Shown piece after piece: positions 42,421-53,807 of a stretch of 64,000 nt of DNA. How positions within the stretch are numbered: position 1 is the stretch's first letter; every line of letters begins with the position of its first letter. Below the pieces are notes generated by a model. It ran no database searches, was not told where the DNA came from, and was given only the letters and a program-made list of their open reading frames with translations. The DNA comes from Candidatus Methylobacter titanis (GTDB taxonomy: Bacteria; Pseudomonadota; Gammaproteobacteria; Methylococcales; Methylomonadaceae): the NCBI GenBank assembly GCA_029946125.1, contig JAQSDX010000001.1, positions 91,945 to 155,944 of the forward strand. Direction: 5' to 3'. A program made the translations under genes and the position numbers.

Positions 42421-43239
42421 GCTTTCATATTTTTCAATCAGCCGTTGATAAGAGTCCGCCTCATCCGTTTTGCCTCGTTTGGTAACGCCGTTAAGATAAA
42501 TACCGGCTTTTTTTAGCAGCATGTTGACTGCCGCCTGCCGGTTTTTCTCAGACAATTGACCGGCATCAATGATTTTTTGCAAAGCGCTGATTCGAAACCG
42601 ATCCATACCCCAATATGCACAAGATAACTGGTCTTCATGACCGCCATGCTTGTTTATTTGCGGCTGTTCAAGCAATAAAACCGGATAATTTGCAGTGATT
42701 CTGAGCCACAGGTCGTAGTCTTCACAAGCGGGCAGTTGCGTATCGAACAGGCCAATAGCGGCAAATACCGAGCGGTGTATCAATACCGTGGACGGCGACA
42801 TCGCGCAGAGCGGCAAGCAATGGGTAAAAATCCAGCCGCCGGTTTTGGCGTATTTTTTGGGTACGTTAACCTGGGTTCCATTGCGAATCCAATTTTCTTC
42901 AGTGTGGCAAATCTGGTGTTCAGGGTGATCCGCCAGCGCCGCCATCTGTTTAGCCAGTTTTTCCGGCAGCCATTCATCATCAGAATCCAGAAAAGCCAGC
43001 CAGTCGCCGGTCGCTTGTTGAATGCCGAGATTGCGCGCCGCGCTGACGCCGAGATTTTCCTGATAGCAATAATTTACCTGAGGAAATTCTTGTTGGAGCA
43101 TAGCTTCCGTGCCATCGGTAGAGCCATCGTCAATGACCGCAACTTCTGTCGGTAATAAGCTTTGGGAATAGACGGATAATAGCGCTCGTTTCAGCAGATC
43201 ACGGCGATTGTAGCTGGGGATGACAACCGAAATATTCAT
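42418..43239 (-). CDS. Family 2 glycosyltransferase
   Basis: Cytoplasmic GT-A transferase. From ATG 43239 it starts MNISVVIPSYNRRDLLKRAL, then VIDDGSTDGT near 34, NLGVSAARNLGIQQATGDWLAFLDSDDEW near 61-89 with the DxD motif, and ACEDYDLWLRI near 168 (ED acid pair). An in-frame ATG 24 bp upstream is less likely. About 273 residues. It stands alone, between the second globin and guaB, away from the main LPS cluster. The acceptor is unknown. Confidence 0.85.
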   Translation of the reverse strand: MNISVVIPSYNRRDLLKRALLSVYSQSLLPTEVAVIDDGSTDGTEAMLQQEFPQVNYCYQENLGVSAARNLGIQQATGDWLAFLDSDDEWLPEKLAKQMAALADHPEHQICHTEENWIRNGTQVNVPKKYAKTGGWIFTHCLPLCAMSPSTVLIHRSVFAAIGLFDTQLPACEDYDLWLRITANYPVLLLEQPQINKHGGHEDQLSCAYWGMDRFRISALQKIIDAGQLSEKNRQAAVNMLLKKAGIYLNGVTKRGKTDEADSYQRLIEKYES

Positions 43240-43263
43240 AAGAAATGATTGAGATGCGTGCAA

Positions 43264-45079
<1,816 letters not shown>

Positions 45080-45086
45080 TTTTTTT

Positions 45087-45160
45087 AGGCGAAAGGCGAA
45101 AGATGAAAGGTGAAAAACCTGGATGTCAATACAATCGCCTTTCGCCTTTCGCCTTTAACC
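45087..45160. repeat. GGCGAAA-type palindromic repeat between guaB and guaA
   Basis: AGGCGAAAGGCGAAAG (from 45087) and CGCCTTTCGCCTTTCGCC (from 45136) form a long inverted repeat of 7-bp units with a roughly 34-bp loop. It could act as a transcript stabiliser or attenuator inside a guaBA operon. Confidence 0.7.
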
Positions 45161-45188
45161 TTTTGCCTGATCTTAAAAGAGCTCTATC

Positions 45189-46775
45189 GTGAAACAACAA
45201 TCCTTAAACATTCATACTCACAAAATCCTTATCCTGGATTTCGGCTCACAATACACCCAACTGATCGCGCGTCGCATCCGTGAAATTGGCGTTTATTGCG
45301 AAATTTATTCCTGTGAATGCAGCGCTGAACAAGTCGAAAAATTTGCACCCAACGGCATTATTTTATCCGGCGGACCGGACACGGTAACCAGCGGCGATAC
45401 GCCAAGAGCGCCGCAAATCGTTTTTGAACTGGGCGTTCCTGTATTGGGCATATGCTATGGCTTGCAGACCATGACAGAACAATTGGGCGGCAAGGTTGAA
45501 AGTTCCGATCATAGGGAGTTCGGTTACGCGCAAATCAGGGCGAGGGGGCATTCAAAATTGCTGAACGGCATAGAAGATCATTTGTCGGCGGAAGGCTTTG
45601 GTCTGCTGGACGTCTGGATGAGTCACGGCGACCGCGTGGTTGATTTGCCGGTCGGCTTTACGCTGATCGCCAGCTCGGACGGTGCGCCGATTGCCGGTAT
45701 CGCCAATGAAGACAAGGGCTTTTACGGCTTACAGTTTCATCCCGAAGTCACCCATACCAAACAAGGCGGACGGATATTATCGCGCTTTGTACTGGAAATT
45801 TGCGGTTGTGAAGCCTTGTGGACATCCAGTAATATTATCGAAGACAGTATTGCGGCCGTTCGCAAAATGGTCGGCAGCGATCATGTGATTTTGGGGCTGT
45901 CCGGCGGCGTCGATTCGTCTGTTGTTGCCGCATTGCTGCACAAAGCGATTGAAGACCAGTTGACCTGTGTTTTTGTCGATACCGGTTTGCTGCGTTTGCA
46001 CGAAGGCGATCAGGTAATGGCGACGTTTGCCGAACACATGGGCGTTAAAGTGATTCGGGTCAACGCCGAGCAGCGTTATCTGGATGCTTTGAGCGGCATC
46101 ACTGACCCGGAACAAAAACGTAAAATCATCGGCGGCCTGTTTATTGACATATTCGATGAAGAGGCCTCAAAAATTACCGATGCCAAATGGCTGGCGCAAG
46201 GCACGATTTATCCCGATGTGATTGAATCGGCCGGTTCCAAAAGTGGCAAGGCGCATTTGATCAAATCGCATCACAATGTCGGCGGTTTGCCGGAAAACAT
46301 GACTTTAAAGCTGGTCGAGCCGTTGCGCGAACTGTTTAAGGATGAAGTCAGAAAGCTGGGTGTAGAGCTGGGTTTACCGGCGGATATGGTTTATCGCCAC
46401 CCGTTCCCCGGTCCCGGCTTGGGCGTCAGAATTTTAGGCGAAGTGAAAAAGGAGTTTGCCGATTTATTGCGCCAGGCCGATGCGATTTTTATCGAAGAGC
46501 TGTATCGCCATGATCTTTACGACAAGGTCAGTCAGGCGTTTGCGGTATTTTTGCCGGTCAAGTCGGTCGGCGTGATGGGCGATGGCCGTCGCTATGATTA
46601 CGTGATCGCGATACGCGCTGTCGAAACCATCGATTTTATGACGGCTCGCTGGGCGCATTTACCGTATGAGTTTCTGGATTTGATTTCCCGCCGCATTATC
46701 AATGAAGTCCCCGGTATTTCCCGCGTGGCTTACGACATCAGCGGCAAGCCACCTGCGACTATTGAATGGGAATAA
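45189..46775 (+). CDS. guaA: GMP synthase (glutamine-hydrolysing)
   Basis: Aminates XMP to GMP. 528 residues: class I glutamine amidotransferase domain ([25 protein letters not shown] with the nucleophile near 93, FHPEVTHT near 181), ATP-pyrophosphatase domain with [17 protein letters not shown] near 237, and the C-terminal dimerisation domain ending [24 protein letters not shown] 45189 is the available start, with AAGAG upstream; the N-terminal extension of about 12 residues is slightly long. The 3' end overlaps tadA by 10 bp. Confidence 0.97.
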   Translation: MKQQSLNIHTHKILILDFGSQYTQLIARRIREIGVYCEIYSCECSAEQVEKFAPNGIILSGGPDTVTSGDTPRAPQIVFELGVPVLGICYGLQTMTEQLGGKVESSDHREFGYAQIRARGHSKLLNGIEDHLSAEGFGLLDVWMSHGDRVVDLPVGFTLIASSDGAPIAGIANEDKGFYGLQFHPEVTHTKQGGRILSRFVLEICGCEALWTSSNIIEDSIAAVRKMVGSDHVILGLSGGVDSSVVAALLHKAIEDQLTCVFVDTGLLRLHEGDQVMATFAEHMGVKVIRVNAEQRYLDALSGITDPEQKRKIIGGLFIDIFDEEASKITDAKWLAQGTIYPDVIESAGSKSGKAHLIKSHHNVGGLPENMTLKLVEPLRELFKDEVRKLGVELGLPADMVYRHPFPGPGLGVRILGEVKKEFADLLRQADAIFIEELYRHDLYDKVSQAFAVFLPVKSVGVMGDGRRYDYVIAIRAVETIDFMTARWAHLPYEFLDLISRRIINEVPGISRVAYDISGKPPATIEWE

Positions 46776-47227
46776 GCAGTACCACGGATGAAGCATGGAT
46801 GCGTCATGCCATCAGGCTGGCGCAACGGGCCCAGCAGCAGGGTGAGGTTCCGGTCGGCGCTATCGTGGTTCAAGACAATCGATGCATTGCGGAAGGCTGG
46901 AATATTCCGATAACCAGCCATGATCCGACCGCCCACGCCGAGGTGGTTGCCATGCGAGGCGCCGGTGTTCATGTTGCCAATTATCGGCTGACTGAGGCGA
47001 CCTTGTACGTGACCTTGGAGCCTTGCGTGATGTGCATAGGAGCCATGAGTCATGCGCGAATTAAACGGTTGGTTTTCGGTGCGTATGATCCAAAACGGGG
47101 CGCAGTGTGCAATGCATTAAGCCTGACCGATGCCAGTTTTTTAAATCACAAGATTAGCTGGGACGGCGGCGTGCTGGAGACGGAATGCTCGGAAATGTTG
47201 AGGGCTTTTTTTAAAGCCAGGCGATGA
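46766..47227 (+). CDS. tadA: tRNA-specific adenosine deaminase
   Basis: Converts A34 to inosine in the tRNA-Arg anticodon. 153 residues with the cytidine-deaminase-fold zinc motifs HAEVVAMR (near 53) and [21 protein letters not shown] (near 84), and [18 protein letters not shown] near 19. ATG 46766 overlaps the guaA stop, so translation is coupled. Length is normal for TadA, and the HAE and PCxxC residues are intact. Confidence 0.95.
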   Translation: MGISSTTDEAWMRHAIRLAQRAQQQGEVPVGAIVVQDNRCIAEGWNIPITSHDPTAHAEVVAMRGAGVHVANYRLTEATLYVTLEPCVMCIGAMSHARIKRLVFGAYDPKRGAVCNALSLTDASFLNHKISWDGGVLETECSEMLRAFFKARR

Positions 47228-47234
47228 AAGCCGT

Positions 47235-48689
47235 TTAAAGTGCGGCCGGATCAATGGTTACTGCTTCATTATCAGGATTTTTACTATCGATCTCCATGGC
47301 ATTTTTCTTAATCTGATTTTCCTCGGTCAACCAGACCAGTAAGTCGTAATAGCTGCGTATGTTTTCTACAAATATAACCGGCTCCTTGCCTCGGGCATAG
47401 CCGTGTTTGGTCTGTTGATGCCACTTTTTCTGGGTGAGTAATGGCAGATGCTGTTTGACATCCATCCATTTATCGGGGTTGCCGCCTTGTTTTTCAGTTA
47501 ACACTCTAGCGTCGTCAAGATGACCCAGGCCGACATTATAGGAGGCTAATGCAAACCAAGTACGATCCGGTTCTGGAATCTGCTCGGAAATTAACTGGAT
47601 TCTTTGTTGAAAATAGCGTGCGCCGCCATCAATGCTTTGACTCGAATCGGTTCGATCTTGAATGCCGAGTTCTGCGGCGGTGGTATTGGTTAGCATCATA
47701 ATACCCTCCACACCGGTCGGGGAAACGGCTTTATCCAGCCAGTGGGATTCCTGATAGCCGATTGCAGCCAACAAACGCCAATCTATATTGTATTGTGCGG
47801 CCGCCAAATTAAAATATTTTTGATGCAGGGAAAGTCTGCTTTTTATTTGCTGACGGAATTTACAGTTGCCGATATAGCTCAAGCTGCTGGTATGTCCGTA
47901 ATGTTTTTCAAGAAGTTGATCGAGGGTTTTATCTTTTTTTATCCGGTTGAAAAAACGGACAACTTCATCGTATAAACTGTTGTCATCCGATGGGCTTAAT
48001 GCCCAAGCCAGTTGGCGTGGTTCGGAAATGTCGAAGGCAATGTTAAGTTTGGGGTAAAAACGACGAATTAATATGGCCTGATTCGAGTCCGCTACGGTGT
48101 AATCGATAAGTCCTTCATTAACCAGATACAGCAGGCCATTGGTATCGAGCTCGTCGTTAACATTCCAGTCCAGTTCAGGCGTATCCTCTTTTAGATAGGC
48201 TAGGCTATCGATATGGCTGGTGTTTTTGGCAACTTCAATAATCCCTTGAGTCAGACTGATGATGTTATTGGGGCGGCGAGTGCCTGAGCGGTAAATAAGC
48301 TGTTCAGTTATTTCATGGTAGGCAGGGGCAAAGCGCATGCTTTTGTTGCGCTGTTCGGTGATAGTTAGTCCGGCGGCGGCAATGTCGGCTTTGCCTTTGG
48401 AGATACGTTTTAGGATGTCAGCAAAGGTACTGGGGGTTTCAAACTTTGCTTTAACGCCTAATTGCTCAGCGAAAAGCATAACCAAGTCATATTCAAGGCC
48501 GGTATATCCTTCCGGACTTTCATAGTAGGTTGTCGGGTCATTTCGTGTTAATACATGCAGGGTTCCTGCCCGTTTAACTTGCTCCAGCTTGTTAATCGAT
48601 AGGAATCCGCTGTCGCAAGTCATCAGGGTGGCGGCAAGTAGTAAACCGATAATCAGTCTGGGTAGGCGAATCAAGATTATCGGTCGCAT
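47235..48689 (-). CDS. mltF: Membrane-bound lytic murein transglycosylase F
   Basis: Periplasmic peptidoglycan lytic transglycosylase. From ATG 48689, 484 residues: MRPIILIRLPRLIIGLLLAATLMTCD forms the signal/lipoprotein-like N-terminus, then a solute-binding (SBP_bac_3) domain (about 35-255, GTLHVLTRNDPTTYYESPEGYTGLEYD) and an SLT domain with LLAAIGYQESHWLDKAVSPTGVEGIMML (catalytic Glu, near 310). The ATG and the residues MRP are encoded by the palindromic element cluster, and the frame stays open a further 34 codons upstream through it to a second ATGCGACCG. The start is therefore defined by the repeat. Confidence 0.9.
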   Translation of the reverse strand: MRPIILIRLPRLIIGLLLAATLMTCDSGFLSINKLEQVKRAGTLHVLTRNDPTTYYESPEGYTGLEYDLVMLFAEQLGVKAKFETPSTFADILKRISKGKADIAAAGLTITEQRNKSMRFAPAYHEITEQLIYRSGTRRPNNIISLTQGIIEVAKNTSHIDSLAYLKEDTPELDWNVNDELDTNGLLYLVNEGLIDYTVADSNQAILIRRFYPKLNIAFDISEPRQLAWALSPSDDNSLYDEVVRFFNRIKKDKTLDQLLEKHYGHTSSLSYIGNCKFRQQIKSRLSLHQKYFNLAAAQYNIDWRLLAAIGYQESHWLDKAVSPTGVEGIMMLTNTTAAELGIQDRTDSSQSIDGGARYFQQRIQLISEQIPEPDRTWFALASYNVGLGHLDDARVLTEKQGGNPDKWMDVKQHLPLLTQKKWHQQTKHGYARGKEPVIFVENIRSYYDLLVWLTEENQIKKNAMEIDSKNPDNEAVTIDPAAL

Positions 48690-48836
48690 CGGTTCCTGAG
48701 CGATTGCGACACTTCTGACCTCCATGGATGGAGGAAATGCCGGCGACTGCCAGGAGCAGTCGCGGCCGTCATCCCTGGCAGTCGGTCGCATCGGTTCCCG
48801 ACCGATTACGACACTTCCGCCATCCTTGGCAGTCGT
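48681..48836 (-). repeat. Three palindromic elements at the pgi/mltF junction
   Basis: Hairpins ATCGGT-TCCTG-AGCGAT (48688-48704), GACTGC-CAGGA-GCAGTC (48745-48761) and ATCGGT-TCCCG-ACCGAT (48790-48806), with CCATCC[C/T]TGGCAGTCG cores. The two ATGCGACCG sites (minus strand) are 102 bp apart, twice 51. The cluster encodes the last nine residues and stop of pgi and the first codons of mltF. Confidence 0.88.
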
Positions 48837-50461
48837 AATTGTTTGTAGGTATTAATCAATGCATTGGTTGAAGAATCGTGGCTGTCGATTATTTTGTCGT
48901 TTTGAAGTTCTGGTAAGATGACTTTGGCTAAGGTTTTTCCCAATTCGACACCCATCTGATCAAATGAGTTGATATTCCAGATAACCCCTTGAACATAAAT
49001 TTTATGCTCATAAAACGCAATCAGTGAGCCTAAGGTTTTGGGCGTCAGTTTACTAAATAAAAACGAATTAGACGGTTTATTGCCGTCAAATATTTTGGAG
49101 GCGACCAGTACCTTATCGGCTTGGTCTTCAGTCGACAGCTCCTGCTTAACTTCTTCGGCTGTTTTACCTTTCATCAAGGCTTCCGGCTGGGCAAGAAAGT
49201 TTGAAATCAAAATATCATGATGCTCGGGTAATTTGTAGTGACTGTTCGCGGCGGCCAGAAAATCACAGGGTATCAGTTTGGTGCCTTGATGGATAAGCTG
49301 GAAAAAAGCGTGTTGACCATTGGTGCCGGGTTGCCCCCAAATAATCTGGCCGGTACTGTAATCCACTTTGTCACCGTTAAGGTCTATGCTTTTGCCGTTG
49401 CTTTCCATGTCTCCTTGCTGAAAATAATCAGCAAAATAAAGCATCGACTGGTCGTAAGGTAAAAGAGCATGGGATTCGGCATTATAGAAGTTGTTATACC
49501 AGATACCCAGCAAGCCCATGATGACCGGGATATTTTTTTCAAAAGGCGTGGCGCGAAAATGCTCGTCAGCGTCGTAAGCGCCTTGTAAAAGTTCTTCAAA
49601 ATTATCCATACCTACATATAAAGCAATAGATAGTCCTATGGCTGACCAGAGTGAATAGCGTCCGCCAACCCAATGTCTAAATTCAAACATATTGTTGGTG
49701 TCTATGCCGAATTCGGCAACATTATTAGTGCTTGTAGAGATGGCAACAAAATGCTTGGCAATGGCCTGTTGATCTTGGGCGCTATCGAGAAACCAACTTC
49801 TTGCCGATTTTGCATTGGTCATAGTCTCTTGAGTCGTAAATGTTTTAGAGGCGATAAGAAATAGTGTCGTCTCAGGGGATAAGTGCGTTAGGGTTTCAAC
49901 AAGGTCGGCTTGGTCGATGTTGGAGACAAAGTGAACTTTTAATGACTCAGAAGCATAGGGAGTAAGAGCCGTTGACACCATCTTGGGCCCCAAATCGGAG
50001 CCGCCTATGCCAATGTTGACGATGTCGGTAATAGCTTTGCCGGTATAACCCCGCCATTCGCCAGAGCGAACGCAGGTGCTGAAAGTCCGCATTTGGGCGA
50101 GAACGCTGTTAATTTGCGGCATCACATCCTGTCCGTCTACATAAACAGGTTGATTGCAGCGATTGCGCAAAGCGGTATGCAAAACGGATCGGTGTTCGGT
50201 CTTATTGATTTCTGCCCCAGAAAACATGGCCTTGATTTTTTCGTCTAGCCCGGCATGTTTAGCCAGATCAATCAGTAAGGGCAGAGTTTGATCCGTTATT
50301 CTATTTTTGGAGTAATCAAAAAGAATGTCATTAAAATGGAGAGAGAATTTGATGTGGCGATTGTTATCCGCATTGAAACTGTCGCGTAGGAGAATGTTTT
50401 TAGTTTCGTTGTGATGCTTTTTTAAAGCTGTCCAGGCCGTAGAAGAGGTCAAAAATGACAT
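48806..50461 (-). CDS. pgi: Glucose-6-phosphate isomerase
   Basis: Interconverts glucose-6-phosphate and fructose-6-phosphate. 551 residues with [19 protein letters not shown] near 153, the substrate-binding [15 protein letters not shown] near 206, [16 protein letters not shown] near 266 (family signature), and GVELGKTLA with the C-terminal lysine-containing helix [13 protein letters not shown]. The final residues RLPRMAEVS and TAA come from a palindromic element, replacing the usual short tail. GGAG lies about 12 bp upstream of the ATG. Confidence 0.96.
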   Translation of the reverse strand: MSFLTSSTAWTALKKHHNETKNILLRDSFNADNNRHIKFSLHFNDILFDYSKNRITDQTLPLLIDLAKHAGLDEKIKAMFSGAEINKTEHRSVLHTALRNRCNQPVYVDGQDVMPQINSVLAQMRTFSTCVRSGEWRGYTGKAITDIVNIGIGGSDLGPKMVSTALTPYASESLKVHFVSNIDQADLVETLTHLSPETTLFLIASKTFTTQETMTNAKSARSWFLDSAQDQQAIAKHFVAISTSTNNVAEFGIDTNNMFEFRHWVGGRYSLWSAIGLSIALYVGMDNFEELLQGAYDADEHFRATPFEKNIPVIMGLLGIWYNNFYNAESHALLPYDQSMLYFADYFQQGDMESNGKSIDLNGDKVDYSTGQIIWGQPGTNGQHAFFQLIHQGTKLIPCDFLAAANSHYKLPEHHDILISNFLAQPEALMKGKTAEEVKQELSTEDQADKVLVASKIFDGNKPSNSFLFSKLTPKTLGSLIAFYEHKIYVQGVIWNINSFDQMGVELGKTLAKVILPELQNDKIIDSHDSSTNALINTYKQLRLPRMAEVS

Positions 50462-50674
50462 GCGGTAAAGCTCCGTTTGAATGAAATTAGTTTAAGTCTA
50501 CGAAAAGCTGGGAAGGATAGCAATAGTACTGCAGCGCATTACTTTTATAACGGCATTTGTAGGCTAGTCTGCCATCAATTCCTTTATTTGGCCAAATTGA
50601 TGTGCTAGAGTAATCCATTGCTATTAATCAAAAATACAGTGAAAGATGCTTGTTTGTGATGAGTTCAAGCTATA

Positions 50675-50703
50675 TTGATAGCATTTACATTTTTTTCCAT
50701 AAT
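50675..50703 (+). promoter_or_regulatory. Sigma70-type promoter for the copper/redox cluster
   Basis: TTGATA (50675-50680), a 17-bp spacer, and CATAAT (50698-50703), 28 bp before the ATG of the first gene. The spacer is T-rich. It is the only good promoter match in the 270-bp pgi/50732 divergent gap. Confidence 0.5.
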
Positions 50704-50731
50704 AATAAATTGATAAAAACTGGAAGGCATT

Positions 50732-51322
50732 ATGAACAGTATATACATTTTAAGAAAGGGTTCCCTGGTACTTCTGGGATTGTTATTTTCTGCATCATTA
50801 TGGGCGCATGGTGGGGCCGCAGGTACCGATACCGACCAATGTAAATTTGAATTGGAACCTACTCATTGGTTGCATTATACCGCCTATCAGCCTAACGCGT
50901 TTCCTGCTGAAGATTTTTGCGCCAATATTCCACGCGCTAACGAACTGACTTTACTGGTATTCGATTATCAGGATATAAAATACAGAGATATGGCTGTTGA
51001 ATTTGAGGTAACAAAAGAGCCTGAAGGAACTAGCGTATTCAAACTGCCGGCTGCAAAGCATAAAAAAGGTACTGTTGAACTGAGATTGCCGAATGGCGTG
51101 CCGGAGGCAGGCAACTATTTGATTCATATTACTTTGGTTCCTGATTCTGGCGATAGACTGGATGCGCACATGAGTTTTAAAGCCGGTGGCGGTCAAACAG
51201 TGAGCAGAAATAATATGCTCTTGTATGCCCTTTTTGGATTTGCCGGTCTCTATGTCCTTTATCTGTCTCATGCTGGATTTAAAAGCAAAGTGGATGAAAT
51301 AATAGCGAAAATTAAAAGCTAA
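50732..51322 (+). CDS. Membrane-anchored periplasmic protein, possible copper-locus member
   Basis: 196 residues: signal peptide (about 1-26, cleavage near LWAHG), a periplasmic beta-rich domain (about 30-155) with HGG near its start, two cysteines (near 37 and 63), LELTLLVFDYQDIKYRDMAV-like segments and HITLVPDSGDRLDAHMSF, then one C-terminal transmembrane helix (about 165-183) and a short Lys-rich tail. I do not recognise a named family. The topology (signal, periplasmic domain, C-terminal helix) resembles that of PmoD/AmoD-like proteins, but homology is not shown. GGAAGG precedes ATG 50732. Confidence 0.65.
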   Translation: MNSIYILRKGSLVLLGLLFSASLWAHGGAAGTDTDQCKFELEPTHWLHYTAYQPNAFPAEDFCANIPRANELTLLVFDYQDIKYRDMAVEFEVTKEPEGTSVFKLPAAKHKKGTVELRLPNGVPEAGNYLIHITLVPDSGDRLDAHMSFKAGGGQTVSRNNMLLYALFGFAGLYVLYLSHAGFKSKVDEIIAKIKS

Positions 51323-51488
51323 ACAGGCGCGATTGTCGCTAGGTTGTGTATTGATGCCATTCTCCGTGGCGGGTAATTTACTCAAGATGGGTGATGGCAT
51401 GGCCTACATGGTTAGGGAGGTTAGCAGAAGCTTCGCCTAGAGGCGTCTATTTTTGGTGGTTTTTATTGAGCAACGGGGGAAATGAGTA

Positions 51489-52391
51489 ATGGTGAAGTTA
51501 TTATCGGCAGGGGCATTGATTTTTCTTTTTTCTGCGCCAGTATTGGCAGTGGAGTATGAAGATCATGGCGGTATGCTCATGGATCACGGCGATGGGCATT
51601 TAATGGACATGGCCGGTGGTATGGTTATGGGGCAGAATGCCAGTACCTTGCCCGGTGGCTGCGACAGTATTTCTGAGACCAAGGAAATTACTGTGCATGC
51701 CGGACATAAACACGCTGAGAAATTTCCCGGTAGAATGTTTGCGTTTGATACTCAGGAATTTAAGTTTAAACCGTGTACTAAATTGACGGTTAATTTTGTT
51801 AATGATGATCATATTCGTCATCAATGGATGATGCACGGCTTGCCGAAATATTTATACCCAAAAGGCATGTTTCATTTAGAGGTAACCGGCCCTGCAAAAA
51901 TTTCAGGAACATTAATTCTTCCTCCCGGCGATAAAACCTATCTAGTGCATTGCGACATTGCCCAGCACATGGAAAAAGGCATGAAAGCACAGTTGAAAGT
52001 CGGTGACGGTGATGGGGATTTGCCTAGTATTCCCGGCGTGACGGCTTACGTCATACCCGATGACTACGAGGGAAGTTTGTCGACAGTAATGGCTGATGTT
52101 TTGGCCGCAGCGGAAATCGCACCAACTGTTGGAGCAAATCCGACAGCTGCATCCCAACTCAAAGCACCAAAAGAAGATTCTTTTATTTCAGGTGTTACTG
52201 TGATTGGCTTAGCGATAGGCTTGTTGCTAGCGCCATTTTTAGCGAAAAAATTTAAAGGTATGAGCGCATCAGAAGTGATCGCTACTATTTTTGAGTTGTT
52301 AAGAACAGGAATTGAACTTGTTATAAAGCTGTTGTCTGGTTTGGTTAAGCTAATTATGTCTAACAAAAACAAGATATTGCCTGGAAGTTAA
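51489..52391 (+). CDS. Membrane-bound cupredoxin with Met/His-rich N-terminus
   Basis: Probable periplasmic copper protein. 300 residues: signal peptide (to about A20), a Met/His/Asp-rich segment (EDHGGMLMDHGDGHLMDM, near 22-39), a cupredoxin domain (about 60-175) with NDDHIRHQWMMHGL and HCDIAQHMEKGM giving type-1-like ligands His, Cys, His and Met, then a linker and one or two C-terminal hydrophobic segments (about 238-255, 277-293). GGGGGAAATG precedes the start. It follows the anchored protein by 166 bp and ends at a strong terminator, so the two form a small transcription unit likely involved in copper binding. Confidence 0.8.
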   Translation: MVKLLSAGALIFLFSAPVLAVEYEDHGGMLMDHGDGHLMDMAGGMVMGQNASTLPGGCDSISETKEITVHAGHKHAEKFPGRMFAFDTQEFKFKPCTKLTVNFVNDDHIRHQWMMHGLPKYLYPKGMFHLEVTGPAKISGTLILPPGDKTYLVHCDIAQHMEKGMKAQLKVGDGDGDLPSIPGVTAYVIPDDYEGSLSTVMADVLAAAEIAPTVGANPTAASQLKAPKEDSFISGVTVIGLAIGLLLAPFLAKKFKGMSASEVIATIFELLRTGIELVIKLLSGLVKLIMSNKNKILPGS

Positions 52392-52409
52392 GTTCTGGTA
52401 ACGTAAAAA

Positions 52410-52443
52410 CCCCCTGCTCTCTTTGAGTGCAGGGGTTTTTTTT
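52410..52443 (+). terminator. Rho-independent terminator after the cupredoxin gene
   Basis: CCCCTGC (52411-52417) and GCAGGGG (52429-52435) form a GC-rich stem followed by eight T (52436-52443), 20 bp after the cupredoxin stop. The next gene's start must lie beyond it. Confidence 0.92.
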
Positions 52444-52453
52444 GAGAGAAAAA

Positions 52454-52879
52454 GTGCAAAATATAGGATTTGAAATAGGCGGGCTGTTTATCAGCGCATT
52501 TATATCATCAACGATAGCGCCTGGGGGCTCAGAAGCCATTTTGGCATATATGGTTGCGGCAGGACATTATCAGGTTGAGCTTTTGGTCATCGTTGCCACG
52601 ATAGGTAACACGCTGGGCGCCATGACAACATGGGGCTTGGGTGTATTGGCAGCAAAGAAATTCCCCGTATCTACGCGTTTATCAGAAAAAAAACAGAAAG
52701 CGCTGGATGTAGTCAGAAAAAAAGGTCTCTGGACGCTGTTTTTTACCTGGTTGCCGTTGGTCGGCGATGCCTTGTGTTTTGCGGGCGGATGGCTAAAACT
52801 ACCCTTCTTTCAGGCTTGTTTAATCATATTGCTGGGTAAGTTGGGTCGATATGCGATGATAGCCTGGATGTTCATATAG
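52454..52879 (+). CDS. YqaA-family membrane protein (DedA-like)
   Basis: About 141 residues, integral membrane, with the YqaA pattern: SAFISSTIAPGGSEAILAYMVAAGH near the N-terminus, VATIGNTLGAMTTWGLG near 45, then FFTWLPLVGDALCFAGGWLKLPFFQACLIILLGKLGRYAMIAW. DedA/SNARE-associated relatives are lipid-transport-linked; the specific substrate is unknown. GTG 52454 with GAGAGAA upstream is chosen. An open frame to 52427 runs through the terminator stem and is unlikely to be used. Confidence 0.83.
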   Translation: MQNIGFEIGGLFISAFISSTIAPGGSEAILAYMVAAGHYQVELLVIVATIGNTLGAMTTWGLGVLAAKKFPVSTRLSEKKQKALDVVRKKGLWTLFFTWLPLVGDALCFAGGWLKLPFFQACLIILLGKLGRYAMIAWMFI

Positions 52880-52927
52880 TGTAGGCTTTGGCCACAACCG
52901 TAGAGTTAAAATCAAAAAGAGGTAATT

Positions 52928-53713
52928 GTGTTACGCTATTTTCCACAAGTTAACGTTGCTTATGCTCATAATAAACGCGATTATTTTATAGCAGTTTTCA
53001 CTTTTCTTTGTGTGGCTGTCTGTTTAATGAGTGATGCCAATGCGAGTTTAGAAAAGCAAAATGCCCTCGGCGTTTGTGGCTGGGTGTTTTTGACCGGATG
53101 GTTGCTAGGAGAAAATAGGGAAATAAGAATGCAAGTTGTCATTGCCGTCATTTTTGCTACTATCGGTGAACACTTTGCCTCGCCTTTTATGGGCGGATAC
53201 ACTTACCGGTTTGAGAACGTGCCGGCCTATGTACCGCCCGGGCACGGCATGGTCTATTTAACGGCTGTTGCGCTGGGTCGATCCGGATTATTCCTGCGCT
53301 ATGCCAGGGAAATCGCCACCTTTGTCGTATTGGTGTGCGGTGCATGGTCAGTTTGGGGTATCAGCGGCTATGCTGAGCAGGGAGATTCAGTCGGCGCCTT
53401 ACTTTTTTGCGTTTTTTTGGGGTATCTTTTTAAAGGCCGTTCACCGATGGTTTATCTGGCGGCGTTTTTTATTACTACATGGCTGGAATTAATTGGCACA
53501 GCCGTCGGAACCTGGACATGGGCGGCAATAGATCCGGTTCTTGGGTTGCCTCAGGGAAATCCACCCAGTGGTGTCGCTGCTTGGTATTGTCTGGTTGATG
53601 CGGTAGCCATGGGTGGTGCCGCACCGGTATTAAAAAGTTCGAAGAATGCCTTCGACTGGTTAAAGTCTGGCAAATTGCGAAAAAGTGCTTATCAAGCTTC
53701 AGGCAATAAATAG
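52928..53713 (+). CDS. Polytopic membrane protein of unknown function
   Basis: 261 residues with about eight hydrophobic segments. A recognisable internal motif pair is IGEHFASPFMGGYTYRFENVPAYVPPGHGMVYLTA (near 78-112) and GTWTWAAIDPVLGLPQGNPPSGVAAWYCLVDA (near 196-227), both rich in Gly/Pro and aromatic residues and likely facing the periplasm. I cannot name the family. GTG 52928 has AGAGG upstream, 49 bp after the YqaA gene, so they may be cotranscribed. It lies between the copper protein pair and the superoxide-reductase-like gene. Confidence 0.65.
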   Translation: MLRYFPQVNVAYAHNKRDYFIAVFTFLCVAVCLMSDANASLEKQNALGVCGWVFLTGWLLGENREIRMQVVIAVIFATIGEHFASPFMGGYTYRFENVPAYVPPGHGMVYLTAVALGRSGLFLRYAREIATFVVLVCGAWSVWGISGYAEQGDSVGALLFCVFLGYLFKGRSPMVYLAAFFITTWLELIGTAVGTWTWAAIDPVLGLPQGNPPSGVAAWYCLVDAVAMGGAAPVLKSSKNAFDWLKSGKLRKSAYQASGNK

Positions 53714-53807
53714 ATTGAAAAAATAAAATCATGTAGTGCGGCTAATTTAAGCAAAGCAGCTCTGCCATAAACATATGTGTAATCATTAAGCAAAAAAGGA
53801 AAATGGT

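Noticed and set aside
52427..52453. Upstream GTG/TTG starts for the YqaA-family gene
   Set aside because: They are inside the stem and T-run of a strong terminator; GTG 52454 has a ribosome site.
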